Assembly: GCA_009780445.1 (NCBI GenBank)
Contig: WRAA01000012.1
Coordinates: forward strand, 1 to 18,144
Source: Defluviitaleaceae bacterium
Lineage (GTDB): Bacteria; Bacillota; Clostridia; Lachnospirales; WRAA01
Reading direction: 5' to 3'
Length of the DNA: 18,144 bases
Position numbers and translations under genes: made by a program. Shown one piece after another: positions 7,183-14,914 of the stretch; position 1 is the stretch's first letter; each line of letters begins with the position of its first letter. A model generated the notes under the pieces. That model was not told where the DNA came from and searched no databases. It worked only from the letters and a program-made list of their open reading frames with translations.

Positions 7183-8109
7183 GTGCATAAATATATTCTC
7201 AAACGCTTCCTAATGCTGGTACCGGTGTTACTTGGCGTTATAATCATCATGTTCACACTAAGCGAGTTTGTCCCGGGGGATCCGGCCAGCATTATTCTCG
7301 GCGAAGGCGCGCAGCCGGCGGATATCGCCCGCGTCCGCGAGGAGTTCCGCCTGGACGACCCCTTTATCATACGCTTGCTTACTTACGCGGGAAATGTGGC
7401 CAGGCTCGACTTCGGTATATCGTGGAGCACACGACGCCCCGTTCACGAAGAGATCTTCGCGCGTTTTCCCCATACAATACGGCTGGCCACCTTCGGCATA
7501 ATCGTGGCCTTGTTCGTGGGCATCCCGCTGGGCATCATAGCCGCCATCAAACAATATACGGTATTCGACACCGGCGCGACGTTCTTCGCCCTGCTGGGCG
7601 TGTCGATACCCAACTTCTGGCTGGGCATGATGTTGATCCTGTTCTTTACGGTGCAGCTGAACCTGCTGCCGGCCACGGGCTTTATAGAGCCGGCGCAGTG
7701 GATAATGCCCACCATCGCCATCAGCACCAGCTCCGCCGGCATCATCATGCGTATGACGCGCTCCAGTATGCTCGAGTGCATACGCCAAGACTACATACGC
7801 ACGGCCCGCGCGAAGGGTCAGAAGGAGTTTGTCGTCATCCTGCGCCACGCCCTTCGCAACGCACTGATACCGGTTACGACCACCGCCGGTCTCTCCTTCG
7901 GTATGCTGCTTTCTGGCGCGATCCTTACGGAAACCATCTTTGCCATACCCGGTCTTGGCCGCTATATGGTTGAGTCCGTTCTGCGGCTGGACTGGCCGAC
8001 GGCAATCGGCGGCGTGCTGCTTATCGCCATGGCCTTCGCCGTCGTAAACCTGTTCGTAGACATCCTCTACGCGTTCCTGGATCCGCGCATCCGCTCACAA
8101 TACAAGTAA
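7183..8109 (+). CDS. dppB: Peptide ABC transporter permease, DppB type
   Basis: One of the two membrane subunits forming the translocation channel. 308 residues, as expected. The start opens with the conserved YILKRFLMLVPVLLGV helix, followed by the external domain (VPGDPA at 30-35, LDFGISW) and further membrane helices. The cytoplasmic EAA-type coupling loop is at about 203-230 (DYIRTARAKG then RHALRNALIP), and the C-terminus has the usual AIPGLGRYM and DPRIR. I chose GTG at 7183 because GAAGG (7171-7175) lies 7 nt upstream and the family N-terminus begins here; an in-frame extension upstream would run through the intercistronic hairpin. The TAA stop is 15 nt before the next start. The Dpp label denotes family; peptide preference is unknown. 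Confidence 0.93.
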   Translation: MHKYILKRFLMLVPVLLGVIIIMFTLSEFVPGDPASIILGEGAQPADIARVREEFRLDDPFIIRLLTYAGNVARLDFGISWSTRRPVHEEIFARFPHTIRLATFGIIVALFVGIPLGIIAAIKQYTVFDTGATFFALLGVSIPNFWLGMMLILFFTVQLNLLPATGFIEPAQWIMPTIAISTSSAGIIMRMTRSSMLECIRQDYIRTARAKGQKEFVVILRHALRNALIPVTTTAGLSFGMLLSGAILTETIFAIPGLGRYMVESVLRLDWPTAIGGVLLIAMAFAVVNLFVDILYAFLDPRIRSQYK

Positions 8110-8124
8110 AGGGGGTTCAATGTT

Positions 8125-9105
8125 TTGCAGACAAAAAAGCAAGGCCGTCTCGCCGAAGTTTGGAAGAGACTGAAAAAAAGCCCCCTGGCCATCCTGGGCA
8201 TGATCATCCTTACATGCATGGTGCTGATGGCTCTGTTTGCGGGGGTTGTCGCGCCGGAAGTTGACGGTATGCCGGGCTACAACCTGCAGGACTGGGGCAA
8301 CGTGCGCCAGTTCCCATCGGGGGAAAACATAATGGGCACCGACCATCTCGGCAGGGACGTATTTTCGCGCATAGCGCACGGCTCCAGAATCTCCCTGATG
8401 ATCGGCGTGCTTGTCGTGACGATCGGCATAACCTTCGGGCTTGCCATCGGCGCGATAGCGGGCTATTACGGCAACATCATCGACAACGTATTCATGCGCG
8501 CGATAGACATATTCCTGGCAGTGCCCAGTATCTTGATGGCCATTGCCATAGTTGGTGTGCTGGGGCATGGCATCATGCCGGTTATCGTGGCGGTGGGCAT
8601 CAGCGCGATACCCATTTACGCCCGAACGATACGCGCCCAGGTTATCATCTTCAAGGAGCAGGAGTTTGTCGAAGCGGCGCGGGCCTGCGGAGCAAGCGAC
8701 TTCCGCATCATCACCCGGCACATCCTGCCCAACTGCATGGCGCCCGTTATCGTGGAAGCGTCCATGGGTATGGCCAGCGCGATCCTTGCGGGCGCGGGGC
8801 TGTCCTTCATCGGCCTTGGCATACAGCCGCCGGTGCCCGAGTGGGGCGCGATGCTTTCCGAAGGCCGCCAGTGGATGCTGGCCGGCTACTGGCACCTTAC
8901 GGTGTTCCCGGGCATGATGATCGCCCTGATAATATTCTCGTTCAACATGATCGGCGACGGCCTGCGCGACGCGCTGGACCCAAAGCTGCGCTCCGCCGGT
9001 TTCTCGAAGCGCAAGTTCAAGAAGATGCAGGACGCGCGCGCCATGCAGATGATGCAAGACCTGCAGGCGGCGGCCGAGAAGGGAGGCGCAACCTCGAATG
9101 GCTGA
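8125..9105 (+). CDS. dppC: Peptide ABC transporter permease, DppC type
   Basis: Second channel subunit, 326 residues. Seen: N-terminal cytoplasmic basic stretch and a first helix (about 21-43), the family signature GTDHLGRDVFSR (71-82), GLAIGAIAGYYG, and the EAA loop FVEAARACGASDFRIITRHI (181-200). The segment GAGLSFIGLGIQPPVPEWG and the C-terminal GDGLRDALDPKLR complete the family pattern. The start is TTG at 8125: GGGGG at 8111-8115 gives a 9-nt spacing, and the nearby ATG at 8120 is in another frame. A Lys/Arg- and Met-rich tail (about 300-326) extends past the usual DPKLR end. It overlaps the next gene by 8 bp, suggesting translational coupling. Confidence 0.93.
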   Translation: MQTKKQGRLAEVWKRLKKSPLAILGMIILTCMVLMALFAGVVAPEVDGMPGYNLQDWGNVRQFPSGENIMGTDHLGRDVFSRIAHGSRISLMIGVLVVTIGITFGLAIGAIAGYYGNIIDNVFMRAIDIFLAVPSILMAIAIVGVLGHGIMPVIVAVGISAIPIYARTIRAQVIIFKEQEFVEAARACGASDFRIITRHILPNCMAPVIVEASMGMASAILAGAGLSFIGLGIQPPVPEWGAMLSEGRQWMLAGYWHLTVFPGMMIALIIFSFNMIGDGLRDALDPKLRSAGFSKRKFKKMQDARAMQMMQDLQAAAEKGGATSNG

Positions 9106-10084
9106 CAACACCGAAAACCTGCTGGAGGTTCATGACCTCAGCACACACTTCTTCCTTGAAGAAGGCATCGTAAAGGCCGTGAACAACCTCTCGTTCAGCC
9201 TAAGCTCCGGCGAAGTTATCGGGCTTGTGGGTGAAACGGGCGCGGGCAAGACCACCACCGCGCTGAGCATCATGCGCCTGATCCAAAGCCCGCCCGGCCT
9301 GACCGCAAGCGGCACCATCAACTTCAACGGCCAGGACCTTCTGCAGCTTAGCGAAGCACAGGCAAGCAGGGTGCGCGGAAGCCAGATCTCCATGATCTTC
9401 CAAGACCCGATGACAAGCCTCAACCCCGTAATGCCTGTGCGCGACCAGATAGCCGAAGTTGTGCTGCTGCACAAGAGTGTGTCCAAGATGGAAGCCATGG
9501 AACGCGCCGACGAAATGCTGGAAAAGGTGGGCATACGCAAGGAACGCGGCAAGGACTATCCCCACCAGTTCTCCGGCGGTATGCGCCAGCGCGTTGTTAT
9601 CGCCATCGCCCTTGCGTGCAACCCCAAGCTGCTGATCGCCGACGAACCCACAACCGCGCTGGACGTTACCATACAGGCGCAGGTCCTCGAGCTTATGCGC
9701 AACCTCAAGCAGGAGCTTAACACCTCCATGATCATGATAACTCACGACCTCGGCATCGTCGTCGAAATCTGCGACAAGGTTGCAATCATGTACGCCGGCA
9801 CAATCGTGGAATCCGCGCCCACACGCGATCTGTTCACCAGCCCCAAGCACCCCTACACCATCGGCCTGTTCAACTCCATCCCCGTTATCGACAGGGACGA
9901 GGCCAAGCTGACCCCGATAAAGGGCCTCACCCCGGACCCCATGTTCCTGCCGGAAGGCTGCCCCTTCCACCCGCGCTGCGACAAGGCCATGCCGGAGTGT
10001 TCACAACAGCTGCCCAAGGACGTGGAATCCGCGCCGGGGCATTTCGTAAAGTGTCTGCTGTACGGCGACACGAAGGGAGCGTGA
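9098..10084 (+). CDS. dppD: Peptide ABC transporter ATP-binding protein, DppD/OppD type
   Basis: First of the paired cytoplasmic ATPases that drive import; 328 residues. Walker A GETGAGKT (45-52), Q-loop Gln102, signature FSGGMRQR (158-165), Walker B LLIADEP with catalytic Glu183, D-loop ALDV and switch His216 are all intact. The C-terminal oligopeptide/dipeptide extension contains HPYTIGL and four Cys (288, 294, 301, 319) in the pattern thought to hold an iron-sulfur cluster in DppD-like proteins. The ATG at 9098 lies inside the end of dppC. Confidence 0.95.
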   Translation: MADNTENLLEVHDLSTHFFLEEGIVKAVNNLSFSLSSGEVIGLVGETGAGKTTTALSIMRLIQSPPGLTASGTINFNGQDLLQLSEAQASRVRGSQISMIFQDPMTSLNPVMPVRDQIAEVVLLHKSVSKMEAMERADEMLEKVGIRKERGKDYPHQFSGGMRQRVVIAIALACNPKLLIADEPTTALDVTIQAQVLELMRNLKQELNTSMIMITHDLGIVVEICDKVAIMYAGTIVESAPTRDLFTSPKHPYTIGLFNSIPVIDRDEAKLTPIKGLTPDPMFLPEGCPFHPRCDKAMPECSQQLPKDVESAPGHFVKCLLYGDTKGA

Positions 10085-10088
10085 TTCT

Positions 10089-11036
10089 TTGTCCGCGCTA
10101 TTGGAAGTACAGGGTCTTAAAAAGTATTTTAAGACAAAGAACGGGCTGCTGCACGCAGTGGACGATATCAGCTTTTCGATCAACAAGGGCGAGACACTTG
10201 GGCTTGTGGGCGAAAGCGGCTGCGGCAAGTCCACCACGGGGCGCGTGGTTCTGCGGCTTATCGAAGCCACGGCCGGCACGGTGAACTTCGCCGGGGAAAA
10301 CATCCTCCAATTCGACAAACAGCGCATGAGCGCGTTTCGGCGTAACGCGCAGTTCATCTTCCAGGACCCCTTCGCGTCGCTTAACCCGCGCATGAGCGTG
10401 TTCGAAAACATTGTCGAACCTCTCATCATCAACAGCGTGGGGAGCAAGGACGACCGCCTGACGAGGGTAAAGGAGCTGATGAACATTGTGGGCCTGGCCG
10501 AAAGGCTGGAGGACGTATACCCCCACGAGCTTGACGGCGGCCGCCGCCAGCGCATAGGCATCGCCCGCGCACTCGCGCTGAACCCCACATTCATCGTGCA
10601 GGACGAGCCTGTGTCCGCTCTGGACGTGTCGATTCAAGCGCAGATCCTGAACCTGCTGGACGAACTCCAGAAGGAATTCGGGCTGACCTACCTCTTCGTA
10701 TCCCACGACCTAAGCGTTGTCAAACACGTAAGCGACAACATCGCCGTGATGTATCTCGGCAAGATCGTAGAAATGTCGGACTATAAGTCCATCTTCGTCA
10801 AGCCTCTGCACCCCTACACCCAGGCTCTGCTCTCCGCCATACCCATACCGGCTCTGGACGTAAAGCGCGAGCGCATAATCCTGGAGGGCGACGTACCAAG
10901 CCCCATCAACCCGCCCCCGGGCTGCCGCTTCTACGGCAGATGCTTCAAGCGCGAAGACATTTGCAGGGACACCGACCCGGAGTTCAGAGAGCTTGAACCC
11001 GGCCGCTCTGTGGCCTGCCACGTCGCCGGCAAGTAA
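10089..11036 (+). CDS. dppF: Peptide ABC transporter ATP-binding protein, DppF/OppF type
   Basis: Partner ATPase, 315 residues. Walker A GESGCGKS (41-48), Q-loop Gln92, Walker B FIVQDEP with Glu173, D-loop and His206 are present. The signature reads LDGGRRQR (148-155), with Asp where most ABC proteins have Ser. I recall this variant from other Firmicute DppF/OppF-like ATPases, so it may mark a subfamily rather than a defect. The C-terminal HPYTQALLSA and four Cys (279, 285, 292, 310) match the family extension. The start is TTG at 10089, with AAGGGAG (10073-10079) 9 nt upstream. The stop shares one base with the next ATG. Confidence 0.94.
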   Translation: MSALLEVQGLKKYFKTKNGLLHAVDDISFSINKGETLGLVGESGCGKSTTGRVVLRLIEATAGTVNFAGENILQFDKQRMSAFRRNAQFIFQDPFASLNPRMSVFENIVEPLIINSVGSKDDRLTRVKELMNIVGLAERLEDVYPHELDGGRRQRIGIARALALNPTFIVQDEPVSALDVSIQAQILNLLDELQKEFGLTYLFVSHDLSVVKHVSDNIAVMYLGKIVEMSDYKSIFVKPLHPYTQALLSAIPIPALDVKRERIILEGDVPSPINPPPGCRFYGRCFKREDICRDTDPEFRELEPGRSVACHVAGK

Positions 11037-11392
11037 TGCCCGGCAGGCTGCGAAGCTTTCTCAACATTGTGTCCACCGCCGCCGCCATTGCCGCCATCAT
11101 CACGGTGCTGGCCTTGGCGTGGCTGTTCTTCTCTGGCGGCGTACCCGATCACCTTGGGCTTAGTACCACCGCCTTCGTGCTTCGCGCGAACTTCGCCGCA
11201 GGGGCGTTTGTGATCCTTGCCGGCTTCTACGCCGCCCTGCCGAGCATCAAGACCCACATATGGGCCGACGCGGAAGATCTGCTGCGCCGGCGCGAGCAAA
11301 AGCGCGAACGTAGCTTCAAGATGATCTGCACGGGCATCTGCAACGTGGGCATAACCGGAATTATCGAGTACATCCTGTTCCTGCTCCGGTAG
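11036..11392 (+). CDS. Small integral membrane protein at the end of the transporter operon, function unknown
   Basis: 118 residues with three likely membrane helices (about 8-32, 45-68 and 94-117) and a charged cytoplasmic-type loop (about 75-93, RREQKRERSFK). Its ATG overlaps the dppF stop as TAATG, so it is very probably translated with the transporter, and a terminator begins 11 nt after its stop. I do not recognise a family, and classical dpp/opp operons lack a sixth gene like this. It could be an accessory or stability factor of the importer, or simply a co-transcribed passenger. Codon use resembles its neighbours. Confidence 0.75.
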   Translation: MPGRLRSFLNIVSTAAAIAAIITVLALAWLFFSGGVPDHLGLSTTAFVLRANFAAGAFVILAGFYAALPSIKTHIWADAEDLLRRREQKRERSFKMICTGICNVGITGIIEYILFLLR

Positions 11393-11402
11393 ACACAGCC
11401 GC

Positions 11403-11443
11403 AAAAGGGGCTGCTGCTAAGAAATTAGCGGGCAGCCCCTTTT
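11403..11443. terminator. Bidirectional terminator between convergent operons
   Basis: AAAAGGGGCTGC (11403-11414) pairs perfectly with GCAGCCCCTTTT (11432-11443), a 12-bp stem with T-runs in both directions. Inside the loop GCTAA (11416-11420) and TTAGC (11425-11429) form a second small stem closed by a GAAA tetraloop. It lies 10 nt after the small membrane protein stop and 4 nt from the Ca2+ ATPase stop, so it can end both converging transcripts. Confidence 0.92.
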
Positions 11444-11447
11444 CGCG

Positions 11448-14141
11448 TTACACGAAGCCCTTACGGTTTGCCGTGCGCAGCAGTATCTTGCGCAGGGTGT
11501 CCGCGGGGATCACCGTTGCGGCAAGGAGTATCACCACTGCCATCTCCGCCGCGTGCAGCGCCGCCGCGCGGAACAATTCCCCGCCGAAGTATACCATCGA
11601 GAGCTGGATCACCGTCACGGCAATCATGATCAGCATGAACATCCTGTTGCGGCCGATGTAGGCGAAGAGGTTCAGCCTGTGCGTGCGTGCGCTGAAGCTG
11701 TTGAACACCCCCGCAAAGATAAACAGGGCGAAGAACGCGCTCATGAGTATGCGATAGTCTCCGCGGAAGAACCCCAGGAAGAAAGGCAGCTTCACAAACG
11801 CTATGCACAGGGCCACGGTATACGCGCCGGTGAACACGATCTGGCTGTACATGTAACGGTTGATGATGCGCTCGCTGCGCTTCTTGGGCGGCTCCTTCAT
11901 GTATTCGCGCAGGGGTGCTTCGCCGGCGAAGGCTATCGCGCCCAGGGTGTCCATGATAATGTTGATCCACAGCATCTGGATGATGGTGACGGGTGCCTCC
12001 ACGCCGATAAACGGCCCGATAACCGACACGCCCACGGCGCAGAAGTTCACCGTAAGCTGGAAGATGATGAACTTGCGTATGCTCTTGAAGATGGTGCGCC
12101 CGTACAGCACCGCCTTGGCGATGGACGATATGTTGTTGTCCAAGATCACGATGTCGGCCGCTTCCTTGGCGATCTCCGTGCCGTCGCCCATGGCGAAACC
12201 CACGTCGGCGCGTTTCAGCGCGGGCGCGTCGTTTACGCCGTCCCCCGTCATGCCGGCCACAAGCCCCGCCTCCTGCGCAAGGCGCACCAGCCGGCTCTTG
12301 TCGGAGGGCAGGGCGCGTGACACCAGCCGAAGCCGCGGAAGCCTCTGCGTAACTTCCGCGTCGCTAAGCCGCGCCAGAGCGTCACTTGTTATCACGGCGT
12401 CTTCACCGTCGAAGCGGTCGATAATACCCGCGCTCACGGCGATGGACGCGGCGGTCCTGGCGTTGTCGCCGGTGATCATCACGGTCTGTATGCCGGCTCC
12501 GCGTATGCTTGCCACGGCCTCCGCGGCCTCCGGGCGAAGCTCATCCCGTATGCCGACGAAACCCACCAGGGTCAGGTTGTCTGGCGTTGCGTCCTTTCCG
12601 CCGCCGGGCGTACCCTCCGCCAGGGCAATCACCCGCATTCCGCCCGAACACAGTCCCTCCAGCTGCGCCATGATCCCGGCCTCGGGCGCAAGGGCGGCAG
12701 TGTTGCCGCCGGCGTCATAGGCATTGCGGCACATCGGCAGGATCCGCTCCGGCGCGCCCTTCACGAGGCGTTTGTTATGTAAACCTTCTATCAGCGCGGA
12801 GGAGTACTTCTTCTCGGAATCGAAGGGCATGGCGAAGGTCTTGCGGCACCCCGCGATGTCCGATATGTCGCTCTTGATGAAGTTCAGCAAGGCTCTGTCG
12901 GTGGAGTTGCCGCCTATCGCCCGCAGATTGTCGGATCCGGCAAACTTCGCGCCGCCCGACACACGCCCAAGGTGCGCGCCGTTGTTGAAGAAGCAGTTCA
13001 GCTTCACAAACTCGAACAGCTTCTGCCCGCGCAGCTGCCCGAAGCTCACCTTGTGGCCGGCCGCGTCCAGGAACATGGCCGCCTCCAGTTTGCCCTCGGT
13101 GAGGGTGCCTGTCTTGTCGGTGAACAAGATGTTGAGAGAGCCTGACGTCTCGATGCCCACAAGCTTGCGCACCAGCACGTTGTCGCGCAGCATCTTCTTC
13201 ATGTTGGACGACAGCACCACGGTTATCATCATCGGCAGGCCTTCCGGCACGGCCATCACGATCACCGTCACGCCAAGGGTCAGCGCGCGCAGAACGTCGC
13301 GCAGAACGCGGCTGTAGTCCGAAAGATATTCCTGTATCAGCACGGGGTCATAGTTGTTGTCTATCACGATATTGTTGAACAGCGCGGCGAAGGTCACTAC
13401 AAACGCACAGGCGTAGCCTATGCGGCAGATCGTGCCAGCCAGCACGCTCAGCCTCTCCTTCAGCGGGCTTGGCGTGCTGTCCTCCTGTATCTCGAAGGCC
13501 AGCGCGCCGTAGAACGTCGAGTCTCCCACCTTTGTCACGAGCATGGTGCCTTCGCCGGAGCATACGATGCTGCCGCGGAACAGCCTGTCCTTGGCGGTGA
13601 AGGCCGCGTCCTGCCCCGCTTGCGCAAGAAGCTGCCCCGACGCGCTCTTCGCCGCCTCCTTGCTCTCGCCGTTTAAGGCGGACTGATCCGCCGTAAGCTC
13701 TCCGCGCACCAGCATCCCGTCCGCCGGCACACGCTCCCCCGCCTGCAAGAATATCAGATCGCCCACGACAACATCATTCACCGATATTTCACACAGCCGC
13801 CCGTTGCGCTGAACGCGGCACCGCACCTGCTCGCTCTCTTCCTGCAGCTTGTCGAAGGCCGACTCACTGCCGTACTCCGAAAGAGTCGACACAAAGGTCG
13901 CAAGCAGCACGGCCAGGGCTATGCCGATGGTTTCGTAAATATTGGCATCCCGAAACATGAACATCACATTCACGAACAGCGCGATCAGCAGTATCTTGAT
14001 GATAGGGTCGCCGAAGCTGGCCAAGAACTGGCTCATAAACCCGCGCCGCGCACGGCGTGTCAGCGCGTTGCTCCCGTGCATCCTGCGCGAACTCACAGCG
14101 GCTTCGTCGCTTAACCCCGCATTTTCGGGCATTCTCCGCAT
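11448..14141 (-). CDS. Calcium-transporting P-type ATPase (PMCA/SERCA-like)
   Basis: Membrane pump that uses ATP through an aspartyl-phosphate intermediate, most likely to expel Ca2+. 897 residues. Positions from the chosen start: N-terminal cation-ATPase domain; LNGESKEA at the TGES dephosphorylation site; PEGL in M4 (299-302); phosphorylation motif DKTGTLTEG with Asp342; nucleotide-binding KGAPE (461-465); hinge TGDGVND (632-638); M6 WINIIMDT with Asn727 and Asp731, the pattern of Ca2+-binding type II pumps; and a C-terminal cation-ATPase domain with further helices. I chose the ATG at 14141 because AGGAGG (14149-14154) lies 7 nt upstream; a GTG at 14177 extends the frame by 12 codons but sits inside a hairpin. 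NGES instead of TGES is a mild deviation. Ion specificity is inferred from motifs; Mn2+ is possible. Confidence 0.92.
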   Translation of the reverse strand: MRRMPENAGLSDEAAVSSRRMHGSNALTRRARRGFMSQFLASFGDPIIKILLIALFVNVMFMFRDANIYETIGIALAVLLATFVSTLSEYGSESAFDKLQEESEQVRCRVQRNGRLCEISVNDVVVGDLIFLQAGERVPADGMLVRGELTADQSALNGESKEAAKSASGQLLAQAGQDAAFTAKDRLFRGSIVCSGEGTMLVTKVGDSTFYGALAFEIQEDSTPSPLKERLSVLAGTICRIGYACAFVVTFAALFNNIVIDNNYDPVLIQEYLSDYSRVLRDVLRALTLGVTVIVMAVPEGLPMMITVVLSSNMKKMLRDNVLVRKLVGIETSGSLNILFTDKTGTLTEGKLEAAMFLDAAGHKVSFGQLRGQKLFEFVKLNCFFNNGAHLGRVSGGAKFAGSDNLRAIGGNSTDRALLNFIKSDISDIAGCRKTFAMPFDSEKKYSSALIEGLHNKRLVKGAPERILPMCRNAYDAGGNTAALAPEAGIMAQLEGLCSGGMRVIALAEGTPGGGKDATPDNLTLVGFVGIRDELRPEAAEAVASIRGAGIQTVMITGDNARTAASIAVSAGIIDRFDGEDAVITSDALARLSDAEVTQRLPRLRLVSRALPSDKSRLVRLAQEAGLVAGMTGDGVNDAPALKRADVGFAMGDGTEIAKEAADIVILDNNISSIAKAVLYGRTIFKSIRKFIIFQLTVNFCAVGVSVIGPFIGVEAPVTIIQMLWINIIMDTLGAIAFAGEAPLREYMKEPPKKRSERIINRYMYSQIVFTGAYTVALCIAFVKLPFFLGFFRGDYRILMSAFFALFIFAGVFNSFSARTHRLNLFAYIGRNRMFMLIMIAVTVIQLSMVYFGGELFRAAALHAAEMAVVILLAATVIPADTLRKILLRTANRKGFV

Positions 14142-14148
14142 AAAATAT

Positions 14149-14192
14149 CCTCCTGTGTACAGATTGTCCCTTTCCACAATCTATTCAGGAGG
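14149..14192 (-). promoter_or_regulatory. Leader hairpin that pairs with the Ca2+ ATPase ribosome binding site
   Basis: In the mRNA, CCTCCTG (14192-14186) is exactly complementary to CAGGAGG (14155-14149), the ribosome site of the ATPase. Between them AGATTGT (14182-14176) pairs with ACAATCT (14167-14161) around a purine-rich 8-nt loop GGAAAGGG. The two 7-bp helices are separated by 3 and 5 unpaired bases. Stacked together they would bury the ribosome site and suggest translational control. There is no T-run, so this is not an ordinary terminator. The upstream DUF2161 stop is 8 nt before the structure, so ribosomes finishing that gene could also disturb it. Confidence 0.65.
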
Positions 14193-14200
14193 ACAGCTTA

Positions 14201-14911
14201 TTAGAACCCTGCGAAAAACCTGCGGTAGTGCGCAATCACTTCACGGAACTGCTCGTCTGTGCGCAGAAAGACCTCTCCTTCGCGGGAAAGGCCGTACAGA
14301 CCCTTGCCCCTACGCTCGAACCAGCCGTAGGTATTTATGTAGATCACGCGGTACGCGCCGCTTGCGCATCCGTAGGTTCGCACAAGCTGCTTGGCCGAAA
14401 GCTCGCCGAAGGTTTCCATCGCGCAGGCTATGCGTATGGCCTGTTCCCGATAGGCCGTATTGATCTTGGTGCGCGTCACCCCGCCGACATTCTGCCCCAC
14501 GGCGCGCCCGGCGATCTCCGCCAGGAGCCTGCGCCTCTTCGCGCCGTCCGTCCGCCCATCGTAATCCGGCTGCACGGCCACATCAACCTGCCTTAGCGGG
14601 CTGTCCATCGCCACAAGCATCAGCCCCAGCCCCAGCCGCCGCACAAGCCGTAACATGTCCTTGCACGCGGCGGAACGCATGTTGCGCGGGCGCGGTACAC
14701 AGAGGTAGGCAAGCGGGGTGAGGCTCTGCCGCGCCATACCCTGGTACACCAGCCGCAGCTCAAACGCCCGCTTTAGCTCCACCACCACCACATCGTCCCC
14801 GCGCGTGGCCACAATGTCGCACCTATGCACCTCCGCGCTCACGGCAAAGCCCAGAGCCTCCAAGTGCGCCTTCACAGGCACATACATATCCGCCTCGTTA
14901 TACGCCCTCAC
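14201..14911 (-). CDS. DUF2161-like protein with PD-(D/E)XK phosphodiesterase fold
   Basis: 236 residues. The N-terminal half (EADMYVPVKAHLEALGF, then CDIVATRGDD and VVVVELKRAF) has the arrangement of a PD-(D/E)XK nuclease-like core: Asp32, then Glu45-x-Lys47. PRPRNMRS, RRLGLGLMLV and the C-terminal YINTYGWFERRGKGLYGLS match what I remember of the DUF2161 family, whose members are annotated as putative phosphodiesterases of unknown function. The C-terminal part looks like a winged-helix-type domain. The start is GTG at 14911, 3 nt after the upstream stop, with only a weak ribosome site (TTAGGG), suggesting translational coupling; an ATG eight codons in is an alternative but would cut into the conserved N-terminus. 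Substrate unknown. Confidence 0.75.
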   Translation of the reverse strand: MRAYNEADMYVPVKAHLEALGFAVSAEVHRCDIVATRGDDVVVVELKRAFELRLVYQGMARQSLTPLAYLCVPRPRNMRSAACKDMLRLVRRLGLGLMLVAMDSPLRQVDVAVQPDYDGRTDGAKRRRLLAEIAGRAVGQNVGGVTRTKINTAYREQAIRIACAMETFGELSAKQLVRTYGCASGAYRVIYINTYGWFERRGKGLYGLSREGEVFLRTDEQFREVIAHYRRFFAGF

Positions 14912-14914
14912 GCC

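Noticed and set aside
8095..9111. A 338-codon minus-strand frame opposite dppC
   Set aside because: Covers dppC almost exactly in antisense; His/Arg/Ala-rich with no domain.
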